Positions 8,151 through 16,724 of a stretch of 55,717 nt of DNA are shown piece by piece. Source of the DNA: Actinomycetes bacterium. GTDB taxonomy: Bacteria > Actinomycetota > Acidimicrobiia > Acidimicrobiales > RAAP-2. The notes beneath the pieces are model-generated. The model made no database searches. It was not told where the DNA came from and saw nothing but the letters and a program-made list of their open reading frames with translations. Positions within the stretch are counted from its first letter, which is position 1. Every line of letters begins with the position of its first letter. The stretch covers positions 1 through 55,717 of the forward strand of contig JAJYSP010000017.1 in assembly GCA_021793515.1 (NCBI GenBank), written 5' to 3'. A program made the position numbers and the translations under genes.

Positions 8151-9452
8151 ATGACCACCCCGGTGATCCGCGTCGGCGTCATTGGCGCCGGCTACGTCGG
8201 TTCGGCCCTCGTTGGACTGCTCCTGGACGAAGCACGGCACGACGCGCTCGTCGACGCCGCCACGGCCACGCTCGAGGTCGTCGCGGTTGCCGTGCGCGAC
8301 CTTGACAAACCGCACCCGGGGGTCCCCGCATCGCTCCTGACCACCGACGCTGCGGGCCTCGCGGCGTCGGGTGACATCGACATCCTGGTCGAACTCGCCG
8401 GGGGGCTCGAGCCCACGCGGGCTTACATCGAGTCGGCCCTCAGTCGCGGCGTCTCGGTCGTGACCGCCAACAAGGCCCTGATGGCCGAGCGCGGCACGTC
8501 GCTCGCGCGACTTGGACACGAGCACGGGGCGGACCTTTTCTACGAGGCGGCCGTCGGCGGCGCGGTGCCGATCCTTCGCGCGCTGCGCACCTCGCTCGCG
8601 GGCGAGCGAATCGAGCGCGTGATGGGCATCGTCAACGGCACCACAAACTTCATCCTCTCCCAGATGACCACCGAGGGCTCGGACTACGAGACGGCCTTGG
8701 CCGAGGCCAAGGCCCGGGGGTACGCCGAGGCCGATCCCACGGCCGACGTCGAAGGATTCGACGCGGCGGCCAAGGTCCTCATTCTCGCCTCACTCGCCTT
8801 TGGCACCGAACTGCGCGACGAGCGCATCTCGCGCCAGGGCATCTCGGGTATTCGCACGGTGGACGTCGAGTTCGCCCGCCGCGCCGGCTACGTCATCAAG
8901 CTGCTCGGCGTGGCCGAGCGGGTGGGCGAGCACGGGCTCTCGCGGCGCGTGCACCCCGCGATGGTCCCCGTCGACCATCCCCTCGCCGCCGTGCACGGCC
9001 CGATGAACGCCGTCTTCGTCGAGGGCGCGATCAGCGGTCCGCTGATGTGGCTCGGCGAGGGAGCGGGCGGCGCGCCGACCGCCACGGCGGTGCTCGGCGA
9101 CGTGCTCGACGCGGCGCGTAACCGCGTGAGCGGCCGTCACGACGTGCCGTTCATGGTCGACGACACCCTGGTACGCGTGTCCGCCGGCGACCTTCCGAGT
9201 GTCTATTACATCTCCCTTGACGTGGCCGACGAACCGGGCGTGCTCGCCAGCGTGGCGAGCGTCTTTGGTAAGCACCGGGTCTCCATCCAGTCGATGGAGC
9301 AGTTCGGGGTCGGCACCGAGGCCCGACTCTCCTTCGTCACCCACCACGCGCTCGCACGCGACGTGGACGCGACGATCGAGGAACTGGCGAAGATCGAGTC
9401 GGTCGACTCGGTCGGGGCGTGTATACGAGTGATTGATGGAGGGAACCCGTGA
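8151..9452 (+). CDS. hom: homoserine dehydrogenase with ACT domain
   Basis: 433 residues. It reduces aspartate semialdehyde to homoserine with NAD(P)H. An N-terminal Rossmann motif ([16 protein letters not shown]) is followed by [13 protein letters not shown], then the catalytic core ([45 protein letters not shown]). The C-terminal ~80 residues ([19 protein letters not shown]) form an ACT domain, where threonine feedback is usual in this family. The stop overlaps the thrC start by 4 nt (GTGA), so the two are translationally coupled. Confidence 0.95.
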   Translation: MTTPVIRVGVIGAGYVGSALVGLLLDEARHDALVDAATATLEVVAVAVRDLDKPHPGVPASLLTTDAAGLAASGDIDILVELAGGLEPTRAYIESALSRGVSVVTANKALMAERGTSLARLGHEHGADLFYEAAVGGAVPILRALRTSLAGERIERVMGIVNGTTNFILSQMTTEGSDYETALAEAKARGYAEADPTADVEGFDAAAKVLILASLAFGTELRDERISRQGISGIRTVDVEFARRAGYVIKLLGVAERVGEHGLSRRVHPAMVPVDHPLAAVHGPMNAVFVEGAISGPLMWLGEGAGGAPTATAVLGDVLDAARNRVSGRHDVPFMVDDTLVRVSAGDLPSVYYISLDVADEPGVLASVASVFGKHRVSIQSMEQFGVGTEARLSFVTHHALARDVDATIEELAKIESVDSVGACIRVIDGGNP

Positions 9453-10486
9453 CCGGTTGGAACGGACTGCTGCATGAGTACGCCACGTGGTTCAATCTCG
9501 ACGGAGTCGACGAGGTCGTTACCCTCCAGGAGGGCAACACGCCACTGATCCGCGCGGACCGGCTCTCGGAGCGCTTGTCGGCGAACGTGTACTTGAAGTT
9601 CGAGGGACTGAACCCGACGGGCTCGTTCAAGGACCGGGGCATGACCATGGCGATCACCAAGGCCAAGGCCAATGGAGCCAAGACCGTGATCTGCGGATCG
9701 ACCGGCAACACCTCGGCCGCCGCCGCCGCGTACGCGGCCAAGGCCGGCATGGACTGCGTGGTACTTGTGCCCGACGGCAAGATCGCGCTGGGCAAGCTCG
9801 CCCAGGCGATGGTCTACGGCGCGAAGATCTTCCAGATCCGCGGCAACTTCGACCAGGCGCTCGACCTCGCGCGCGAACTCACCCAGCACCTGCCGATCAC
9901 GATCGTGAACTCAATCAACCCCGATCGCATCGAGGGCCAGAAGACCGGCGCCTTCGAGGTCGTCGACGTGCTCGGGGACGCACCCGACATCCTCTCGATC
10001 CCCGTGGGCAACGCGGGCAACATCACGGCCTACTGGCGGGGGTTCACCCAGTATCACGAGGCCGGACGGATTGACGGCCTGCCGCGCATGTGGGGCTTCC
10101 AGGCCGCCGGCGCGGCGCCGATCGTGCTCGGCCACCCCGTCGAGCACCCCGAGACCATCGCCACGGCGATCCGCATCGGGAATCCAGCGAGCTGGGTGCC
10201 GGCGCTCGAGGTCATCCACGAGTCGCTCGGGGACATCCGCGCGGTCACCGACGACGAGATCCTCGACGCGTACCACTACGTCGCGCGCCACGAGTCGATC
10301 TTCTGCGAACCGGCCTCGGCGGCCTCGGTCGCGGGCATCATCAAATATGGCGTGCCCGAGGGCTCGACGGTGGTGTGCGTGCTCACGGGCAACGGCCTGA
10401 AGGACCCCGACACGGCGCTGCGCACGAGTTCCAACCCACCGGTCGTGGACGCGACCATCGACGCATTGCTCGGCGCACTGTCCTAG
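9449..10486 (+). CDS. thrC: threonine synthase
   Basis: 345 residues from GTG 9449. A PLP enzyme making threonine from O-phosphohomoserine. The PLP lysine is K61 in [29 protein letters not shown] is the phosphate/PLP-contacting region, [16 protein letters not shown] the phosphate-binding loop, and [11 protein letters not shown] is near the C-terminus. The length fits the shorter actinobacterial thrC class. The next gene is rho after a 164-nt gap. The homoserine kinase gene thrB, usually found here, is absent. Confidence 0.95.
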   Translation: MTGWNGLLHEYATWFNLDGVDEVVTLQEGNTPLIRADRLSERLSANVYLKFEGLNPTGSFKDRGMTMAITKAKANGAKTVICGSTGNTSAAAAAYAAKAGMDCVVLVPDGKIALGKLAQAMVYGAKIFQIRGNFDQALDLARELTQHLPITIVNSINPDRIEGQKTGAFEVVDVLGDAPDILSIPVGNAGNITAYWRGFTQYHEAGRIDGLPRMWGFQAAGAAPIVLGHPVEHPETIATAIRIGNPASWVPALEVIHESLGDIRAVTDDEILDAYHYVARHESIFCEPASAASVAGIIKYGVPEGSTVVCVLTGNGLKDPDTALRTSSNPPVVDATIDALLGALS

Positions 10487-10532
10487 ATTGGGGCCGTCCC
10501 ATCGGTGACGATGGAGTCGTTCATTCGTCGAC

Positions 10533-10538
10533 TACACT
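10533..10538 (+). promoter_or_regulatory. possible -10 element for rho
   Basis: TACACT fits the TAnnnT -10 pattern within the thrC-rho gap and would give a leader of about 110 nt before the rho ATG. No good -35 is visible. Rho genes are often autogenously attenuated in their leaders, but nothing here proves that. Confidence 0.3.
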
Positions 10539-10650
10539 GAAGGAGTCATCCGCGAACGGCCGTATTCGCCGACGTGGGGAACTCTTTCCAGGATGACATT
10601 CTTCGTATTTTCTCCGTCGACCGTGTTGCTGCCGGCGAGAAAGGACCTTC

Positions 10651-12381
10651 ATGGCTATTAAGCCCGCCCCGGATCGTTCGGACCTCGAGTCCAAATCGCG
10701 TGACGATCTCCAGACCATCGCCAAGGTGAAGGGTGTCGACCTCGGCGCCCGAGCCACCAAGGCCGCCATCATCGACGCCATCATGAAGAGCGACGGCGAG
10801 CCCGCTTCAGCGCCCTCGCGCGCCGTGCGATCACGCCGAACGGTCGCGACACCGGTGGACGACTTCGAGACGCTGCTCGGGGAGTTCGCCTCGGACATCG
10901 CACCGGCCCACCCCGTACGCGCTGAGGCGTCCGTGAGCGCCGAGCCCGTGGTGTCGGCGACGTCCGCGAGCGCACCCTCGAACGCTCCCTCGAGCGTGGC
11001 CCACAGCGCGGTCGCCGATGAGACAAGTGCACCGGCTCCCGCGACGACGCGGCCGCCACGGCAGGACCGCACCGAGCGGCCCGAGCGCACGGAGCGGCCC
11101 GACCGCACCGACCGCACCGATCGCACTCGAGACTTCACCAACGAGCCGAACTCGCGCAACCGACGCAACCGACGCAACCGCAACGGCCGCGAGCGTTTCC
11201 CCACCGAGGTCATGCCCGGCGCCGACCAGCCCTACAACGGCGAACTGCTCGACGTCGAGGGTTTGCTCGACCTGCGCGATGACGGCTACGGGTTCCTGCG
11301 CCTGCGCGGGTATCACCCCTCGCCCCAGGACGTGTACGTCTCGATCAATCAGGTCCGTCGCTACGGCCTGCGCAAGGGCGACACGGTGACCGGTGGGTAC
11401 CGCGCGGCCGGTTCGAACGAGAAGTACCCGGCGCTCTTGCGCGTGGACACCGTCGCGGGCTTCGACCCCGAGGTCGCCAAGATGCGGCCCCGCTTTGAGG
11501 ACCTGACCCCGCTGTTCCCCGACGAGAAGCTCAAGCTTGAGACCAACGCCGGTAAGACCGACCTCACCCCACGCATCGTGGACCTGATCGCGCCGATCGG
11601 TAAGGGTCAGCGCGGGCTGATCGTCTCGCCGCCCAAGGCTGGCAAGACCACGGTCATGAAGCAGATCGCCCAGTCGATCGAGGCCAACAATCCCGAGGTT
11701 CACCTCATGGTCCTGCTGGTGGACGAGCGACCCGAAGAGGTCACCGACATCCGCCGAAGCGTTCAGGGCGAGGTCATCTCGTCGACCTTCGACCGTCCGG
11801 CCGACGAGCACACCCACGTCGCCGAACTCGCCATCGAGCGGGCCAAGCGACTCGTCGAGCAGGGTCGCGACGTCGTGATCATCCTCGACGGCATCACGCG
11901 CCTCGCGCGCGCCTACAACCTGGCCGCGCCGGCCACCGGGCGCATCATGTCCGGTGGTGTCGACTCCGGCGCGCTCTACCCGCCCAAGAAGTTCTTCGGG
12001 GCGGCGCGCAACATCGAAGAGGGCGGCTCGCTCACGATCCTCGCCTCGGCCCTTGTCGAGACGGGGTCCAAGATGGACGAGGTCATCTTCGAGGAGTTCA
12101 AGGGGACCGGCAACATGGAGCTGCGCCTCGACCGGCGACTCGCCGAGCGCCGGCTCTACCCGGCGATCGACGTGAACGGCTCCTCGACCCGCCACGAGGA
12201 GCTGCTCTTCACCCGTGAGGCGCTGCCCCAGGTCTGGAAGCTTCGCCGCGTGCTCAACGGGCTCGCGGCCGACGGCCGCGACGCGGCCGGCCTGGAGCTG
12301 CTGATCGACAAGTTGAAGTCCACCCGCTCCAACGACGAGTTCCTCGCCGAGATCGGGCGCGGCCCGAGTCCGACCAGCTGA
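10651..12381 (+). CDS. rho: transcription termination factor Rho
   Basis: 576 residues, start set by GAAAGGACC. Residues ~10-50 are the Rho N-terminal helical domain ([17 protein letters not shown]). Residues ~60-190 are a disordered Ala/Pro then Arg-rich insert with short repeats ([30 protein letters not shown]), typical of actinobacterial Rho. The RNA-binding cold-shock-like domain follows ([14 protein letters not shown]). The ATPase core has Walker [11 protein letters not shown] near residue 330, [12 protein letters not shown] and [11 protein letters not shown]. The enzyme is a hexameric RNA-dependent helicase that ends transcription. Next is rpmE, 37 nt downstream. Confidence 0.97.
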   Translation: MAIKPAPDRSDLESKSRDDLQTIAKVKGVDLGARATKAAIIDAIMKSDGEPASAPSRAVRSRRTVATPVDDFETLLGEFASDIAPAHPVRAEASVSAEPVVSATSASAPSNAPSSVAHSAVADETSAPAPATTRPPRQDRTERPERTERPDRTDRTDRTRDFTNEPNSRNRRNRRNRNGRERFPTEVMPGADQPYNGELLDVEGLLDLRDDGYGFLRLRGYHPSPQDVYVSINQVRRYGLRKGDTVTGGYRAAGSNEKYPALLRVDTVAGFDPEVAKMRPRFEDLTPLFPDEKLKLETNAGKTDLTPRIVDLIAPIGKGQRGLIVSPPKAGKTTVMKQIAQSIEANNPEVHLMVLLVDERPEEVTDIRRSVQGEVISSTFDRPADEHTHVAELAIERAKRLVEQGRDVVIILDGITRLARAYNLAAPATGRIMSGGVDSGALYPPKKFFGAARNIEEGGSLTILASALVETGSKMDEVIFEEFKGTGNMELRLDRRLAERRLYPAIDVNGSSTRHEELLFTREALPQVWKLRRVLNGLAADGRDAAGLELLIDKLKSTRSNDEFLAEIGRGPSPTS

Positions 12382-12418
12382 ACTTCCGCTAAACTCTCCC
12401 TTCGCGCTAAGGAGTCAC

Positions 12419-12646
12419 ATGAAGACCGACATCCACCCCAACTACGTCGAATGCACCGTCACCTGTTCGTGCGGTAACAGCTTCGCCACCCGCTCGACCA
12501 AGCCCGTGATGAGCGTCGAACTGTGCAACGCCTGTCACCCCTTCTTCACCGGCAAGCAGAAGCTCGTGGACACCGGTGGCCGCGTCGAGCGCTTCCAGCG
12601 CCGCTACGCCCAGAAGACCTCCAAGGCGCGCGCTCCGAAGGCTTAG
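12419..12646 (+). CDS. rpmE: 50S ribosomal protein L31 (zinc-binding type)
   Basis: 75 residues preceded by [15 protein letters not shown] is the L31 signature. C16, C18, C36 and C39 (TCSCGNSF and [15 protein letters not shown]) make the zinc site, so this is the C+ paralogue rather than the zinc-free stress form. The rho-rpmE-prfA order is standard for actinobacteria. Confidence 0.97.
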   Translation: MKTDIHPNYVECTVTCSCGNSFATRSTKPVMSVELCNACHPFFTGKQKLVDTGGRVERFQRRYAQKTSKARAPKA

Positions 12647-12664
12647 GCCCTCGGACCACCCGCC

Positions 12665-13744
12665 GTGCGTTCGATCGACGAGACCCTTGACGCCCTCGAG
12701 GCGGAGTTCCACACTGTCGAGGCGGCCCTCGCCGATCCCGATGTCGCCAAAGACCTGACCCGGTTGCGCGACCTGTCGCGCCGCCACAAGGACCTCGCCG
12801 AGATCAACGCCGCCTGGGTCCGGCTGCGCGGCGCGCGCGAGGACCTCGAGACCGCGCGCGAGATGTTCAACGAGTCCGCCGGTGATGACCGCGAGCAGTG
12901 GCGCGACGAGGTGAACGCCGCCGAGTCGCGCATCGCCGAGCTCGAGTCGACCCTCGAGACCTTGTTGTTGCCCCACGACCCCAACGAGGGCCGCAACGTC
13001 ATCCTCGAGATCCGTGGCGCCGAGGGCGGTGAGGAGGCGAACCTCTTCGCGGCCGATCTCGCCCAGATGTACCGCCGCTACGCCGCGCTGCGGGGCTGGA
13101 AGCTCGAAGTGGTTGAGGAGCGCCCCACTGAACAGGGTGGTATCGACGAGGCGACCTATCTCATCAAGGGCGACGACGCCTGGGCCCGGCTCGAGCACGA
13201 AGCCGGCGTCCACCGTGTCCAGCGGGTGCCGGTCACCGAGGCCAAGGGCCGCGTGCACACATCCTCGGCCACTGTCTCGGTGCTGCCTGAGGCCGAGGAG
13301 GTCGACGTCGACCTCGACCAGAACGACCTCAAGATCGACGTGTACCGCTCGTCGGGTCCCGGTGGCCAGAGCGTGAACACGACCGACTCGGCCGTGCGCA
13401 TTACCCACCTGCCCACGGGCATTGTCGTGTCGATGCAAGACGAGAAGAGCCAGATCCAGAACCGCGCCAAGGCGATGATCGTGCTGCGCTCGCGGCTCTT
13501 GAAGGCCGCCCAGGACGCCCAGGCGAGCGAGCTCGGGGACCTCAAGCGTTCCCAACTCGGCGGCGGCGGACGCAGCGAGAAGATCCGCACGTACAACTTC
13601 AAGGAGAACCGGGTCACCGACCACCGGATCAACCTGACGACGTACACCCTTGACGCCGTGCTGAACGGCGACCTCGACACCTACGTCGACGCCCTGCTCG
13701 CCGACAAGCGGGCCCGTCAACTGGCCGAGAGTGACGGGCGCTGA
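12665..13744 (+). CDS. prfA: peptide chain release factor 1
   Basis: 359 residues from GTG 12665. It recognises UAA/UAG stop codons. The stop-codon-reading PxT motif appears as PVT in RVPVTEAKG, and the peptidyl-tRNA hydrolysis motif GGQ in SSGPGGQSVNTTDSAVR near residue 235. The N-terminal ~100 residues form the helical domain. It overlaps prmC by 14 nt, which fits since PrmC methylates the GGQ glutamine. Confidence 0.97.
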   Translation: MRSIDETLDALEAEFHTVEAALADPDVAKDLTRLRDLSRRHKDLAEINAAWVRLRGAREDLETAREMFNESAGDDREQWRDEVNAAESRIAELESTLETLLLPHDPNEGRNVILEIRGAEGGEEANLFAADLAQMYRRYAALRGWKLEVVEERPTEQGGIDEATYLIKGDDAWARLEHEAGVHRVQRVPVTEAKGRVHTSSATVSVLPEAEEVDVDLDQNDLKIDVYRSSGPGGQSVNTTDSAVRITHLPTGIVVSMQDEKSQIQNRAKAMIVLRSRLLKAAQDAQASELGDLKRSQLGGGGRSEKIRTYNFKENRVTDHRINLTTYTLDAVLNGDLDTYVDALLADKRARQLAESDGR

Positions 13745-14546
13745 GCCGACCGTCCTCGCGCGACTGGTCGCGGCCGGTCTCGAACGGCGTGAGGCGCGCT
13801 GGCTGACCGAGGAGTTTGGCGCGGACAGCGTCGCCCTCGAGGGCGCCCTCGCGCGCCGTCTGGCCGGCGAGCCGCTGCAGTACGTGATCGGCCACTGGCC
13901 CTTTCGCGGGCTCGACCTGGACGTCGACCCCCGGGCGCTCATCCCGCGGCCCGAGACCGAGGAGCTCGTCGGGTACGCCATCGACGCGCTCGCCCAGTCC
14001 AACGTGGCCGCCCCGGTCGTGCTCGACCTCGGCTGCGGGACCGGGGCCATTGGCCTGTCGATCCTCGCCGAGCTGGCCGAGCGCGGCGTCTCGGCGACCC
14101 TGATCGCGCTCGACGAGTCGCACGACGCGCTCGCGCTCTGTCGCCAGAACGCCATCAAACACCGGCTCTTCGCGGTCTCCTTCGTCGAGGGCTCGTGGTA
14201 CGAGGGGCTGGACGACTCCCTCGCCGGGCGGGTCGACCTCATTGTCTCGAATCCGCCCTACGTCGGTGCGCTCGAGCGCGAGACGCTTGACCCGGTGCTC
14301 GACCACGAGCCGGCGGGAGCGTTGGTGGCGCCCGACGCCGAGGGCGTGGCCGGGTTCGCCGACCTCGCCGTCGTGATCGCCGGTGCGCCGCACTGGCTCA
14401 GCCACGGCGGTGCACTGGTCGTCGAGCACGGCGAGGGTCACCGCGAGGCCGTTCGCCGCGCGGCCTACGGCGCGGGATTGCGCGACGTCGTGGATCACGA
14501 CGACCTGGCCGGACGGCCCCGCGTGCTCGTGGCGAGACGGCCGTGA
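13731..14546 (+). CDS. prmC: release factor glutamine N5-methyltransferase
   Basis: 271 residues from GTG 13731 inside the end of prfA. The SAM-binding motif is VLDLGCGTGAIGLSIL and the glutamine-binding NPPY is in LIVSNPPYVGA. The N-terminal helical substrate domain includes GEPLQYVIGHWPFRG. It methylates the GGQ glutamine of release factors. Its stop overlaps the ywlC start by 4 nt. Confidence 0.95.
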   Translation: MTGAEPTVLARLVAAGLERREARWLTEEFGADSVALEGALARRLAGEPLQYVIGHWPFRGLDLDVDPRALIPRPETEELVGYAIDALAQSNVAAPVVLDLGCGTGAIGLSILAELAERGVSATLIALDESHDALALCRQNAIKHRLFAVSFVEGSWYEGLDDSLAGRVDLIVSNPPYVGALERETLDPVLDHEPAGALVAPDAEGVAGFADLAVVIAGAPHWLSHGGALVVEHGEGHREAVRRAAYGAGLRDVVDHDDLAGRPRVLVARRP

Positions 14547-15148
14547 CCGCGCGACTCGACCGCGAGGCCGCAATCGACGCCCTTCTCGGGGGAGGGATTG
14601 TGGCGCTGCCCTCCGATACGGTCTACGGCGTCGGGGCGGCGATCGCGCACCCGCAGGCCGTCGCGCGACTGTTCGGGTTAAAGGGTCGTCCGACGAGCGT
14701 TGCGCTGCCCGTGATCATCGACGACGTCGCAACGGCTACGCGCCTCGCGGTGACGTGGTCGGCGCGCGCGGCGCGCCTGGCCGACGCCTACTGGCCGGGG
14801 GCACTCACGATTGTGGTCGTCGCTGACGCGACCCTCGCCCGTCTCGTCGGCGCGACCGGTGCCGTCGGGTTGCGCGTGCCCGACGACAACACCCTGCGCG
14901 CCATCGCGCGGGCGGTGGGACCGATCGCCTTCACCAGTGCGAACCGTCACGGCGAGCCGCCGTGCACGAACGCGGCGGCCGTACTTGACGCCTTCGCCGG
15001 CGACGACGCGCTGGCCGGGGTCCTCGACGGTGGGGAGCGTTCCGGGGCGGTGTCCAGTGTCGTCGACGTCACCGATGACAACTGGCGGGTGCTTCGCGCC
15101 GGAGCGATTAGCACCGACGCGCTCGCCACCGTACTCGGACCGGCCTAG
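14543..15148 (+). CDS. ywlC: L-threonylcarbamoyladenylate synthase (Sua5/YwlC/TsaC family)
   Basis: 201 residues. It makes threonylcarbamoyl-AMP for the t6A37 modification of ANN-decoding tRNAs. GGIVALPSDTVYGVGA, FGLKGRPTSVALPVI, YWPGALTIVV, VGLRVPDDNT and AFTSANRHGEPPCTNA are the YrdC signature segments. It lacks the extra Sua5 C-terminal domain. The start overlaps prmC, and the stop overlaps the stop of the convergent enoyl-CoA hydratase gene by 4 nt. Synteny after prmC is the usual actinobacterial one. Confidence 0.95.
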   Translation: MTARLDREAAIDALLGGGIVALPSDTVYGVGAAIAHPQAVARLFGLKGRPTSVALPVIIDDVATATRLAVTWSARAARLADAYWPGALTIVVVADATLARLVGATGAVGLRVPDDNTLRAIARAVGPIAFTSANRHGEPPCTNAAAVLDAFAGDDALAGVLDGGERSGAVSSVVDVTDDNWRVLRAGAISTDALATVLGPA

Positions 15149-15924
15149 CGGTCCTCGTCGAGGCGCTTCACCCAGGCGGCGGGCCGCTTCTCGAGGTAGG
15201 CGCTCATGCCCTCGCGCGCGCTCGGGCTCGTGAAGAGTCGCGCGGAGAGTTCGGCGCTCCACGCGAAGGCCTCGTCGTCCTCGAGGGTGGGCACCACGGC
15301 GATGAGCCGCTTGATCTCTCCGATCGCGCCCGGCTCGCCGGCGAGCAGGTCGTTCACCACGGCGTCGACCGTCGCGTCGAGGTCGTCGCGTTCCACGGCG
15401 TGGGCGATCAGTCCGAGGCGGGCGGCCTCGGTGCCGTCGAAGCGGGTCCCGCGCAGGAATGCCTCCTGGGCTTCGCCGCGACGCATCTTGGGTAGGCAGA
15501 CGACGGCGATCATCGCCGGAGCGAGCCCGAGGCGGACCTCGGTGAAGCCGAAGGTGACCTCGCGTACGGCGACGGCCACGTCGAGCACGGCCGCGAGCCC
15601 GACGCCGCCGGCCACGCAGTGTCCGTCGATGCGTCCGACGAATGGTTTGGGCGACTGACGGATCCGCTGGAGCAGGTCGACGAGGCCCACCGGGGGACGG
15701 GTGCCGGGCGCGGCGTCGTGCTGTTCGCTGAGGTCCGCACCCGCACAGAAGGTGCGACCCCGGTTGGTCATGACGACCACCCGTACGAGCGGGTGGGTCT
15801 CGGCGATGTCGATCGCGTCCATCAGCTCGTTGAGCATCGCCGCGCTGAGTACGTTGCGCCGCGCCTCGTCGGCGAGCGTGATCGTGCAGACCCCGCGTTC
15901 GATGGTGGTCGCTACGAGGCTCAT
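15145..15924 (-). CDS. enoyl-CoA hydratase/isomerase family protein
   Basis: 259 residues, crotonase fold. RTFCAGADLSEQ and IDGHCVAGGVGLAAVLD form the oxyanion hole, and the first catalytic Glu position lies in TFGFTEVRLGL. It is the last gene of a minus-strand operon after an acyl-CoA carboxylase pair and AtuA, overlapping the gene upstream by 4 nt. By analogy with the Pseudomonas atu (acyclic terpene utilisation) pathway it could hydrate a glutaconyl-type CoA as AtuE does. That role is inferred from context, and crotonase members are hard to assign from sequence. Confidence 0.88.
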   Translation of the reverse strand: MSLVATTIERGVCTITLADEARRNVLSAAMLNELMDAIDIAETHPLVRVVVMTNRGRTFCAGADLSEQHDAAPGTRPPVGLVDLLQRIRQSPKPFVGRIDGHCVAGGVGLAAVLDVAVAVREVTFGFTEVRLGLAPAMIAVVCLPKMRRGEAQEAFLRGTRFDGTEAARLGLIAHAVERDDLDATVDAVVNDLLAGEPGAIGEIKRLIAVVPTLEDDEAFAWSAELSARLFTSPSAREGMSAYLEKRPAAWVKRLDEDR

Positions 15925-16724
15925 GGTCGCTCCTTGGGTTTGGGGCCGAGTGTGGCGCCGCCGGCGAAAGCCTGCGCGCGGATCAGCCAGTGTCGTGCGA
16001 GCTCGCCGGTCACCAGCGCGGTGTCGTCGAGGTGGCGCCGCTGGGTGACCACGAGACAGAAGTCTTCGGCGGGACCGCTCACCACGTCCTCGGCGTCCTC
16101 GTCGCCCCAGACCCAGCGATTTCCGCTCGGACTGGTGAGGGCGACGCGCACGCGTCCCTCGGGCATCGGCTCACCGCGTACGGCGTAGGACCAGGCGCGC
16201 GTGATCACGCCGAGGCGCGCAACGTGCACGAGACGGTCGCTCGCGACAAGCCGCGCACCGAGGGCGTCGGCCACGTCCGTGCCATGCGCCCAGGTCTCCA
16301 TCAGGCGCGCGGTGAGGAACGAGGCCGCGCTCATCGACGGTCCGTACCAGGGGACCCGCGTCGCCGGGTCGAGGGTCGTCGCGGCGACCGCCAGACCAGC
16401 TCGGTTCGCACGCCACCGCGAAAGGACCGTCGTCGGGTCCATCGCGCGCCACGGACCCAGGGTGTACTCGTCGAGCTCCCCGGCGATGGCGACATCGGCC
16501 ACCGCCTCGAGCGAGGCGCGAAAGGCGTCGGGGTCGAGGATGGCGACGGTGGCGGCGTCATCGAAGTAGGCGAGGTGGGCGATCTGGTCGAGGACGGTCC
16601 AGCCGACCGCCGGCGTGTCACGGTGCCACGCGGACTCGTCGATCGACGCGACGAGTCCGTCGAGGGACGTCTGCTCGTCAGAGAGGTCACGCGCGAGCGC
16701 GTCGAGTTCGGCGCGCGTACTCAC
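15921..16724 (-). CDS. TIGR03084-type DinB/maleylpyruvate-isomerase-like metal-binding protein
   Basis: 267 residues from GTG 16724, which overlaps the AtuA stop by 4 nt. A longer reading from 16772 is less likely because it would run 48 nt into the AtuA gene. The N-terminal four-helix bundle has GWTVLDQIAHLAYFDDAATV and MSAASFLTARLMETWAHGTDVA. The spaced histidines (H in IAHLAYF, and in ETWAHGTDVAD) are the expected metal ligands of the DinB/MDMPI superfamily, some of which are mycothiol-dependent. Adjacency to AtuA genes is a common actinobacterial pattern. The biochemical role is unknown. Confidence 0.8.
   Translation of the reverse strand: MSTRAELDALARDLSDEQTSLDGLVASIDESAWHRDTPAVGWTVLDQIAHLAYFDDAATVAILDPDAFRASLEAVADVAIAGELDEYTLGPWRAMDPTTVLSRWRANRAGLAVAATTLDPATRVPWYGPSMSAASFLTARLMETWAHGTDVADALGARLVASDRLVHVARLGVITRAWSYAVRGEPMPEGRVRVALTSPSGNRWVWGDEDAEDVVSGPAEDFCLVVTQRRHLDDTALVTGELARHWLIRAQAFAGGATLGPKPKERP

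Noticed and set aside
9453-10650. Searched for a riboswitch or T-box around thrC and the rho leader
   Set aside because: No conserved core or specifier arrangement seen; only a possible -10 and a short leader.
10831-12195. 454-codon minus-strand open frame opposite rho
   Set aside because: Antisense to a full-length Rho with Walker motifs. Val/Gly/Asp-rich composition is typical of GC-rich antisense frames.
12407-14242. 611-codon minus-strand open frame opposite prfA and prmC
   Set aside because: It is the antisense shadow of two clear genes (GGQ and NPPY motifs) and has no family motif of its own; high GC leaves long antisense frames open.
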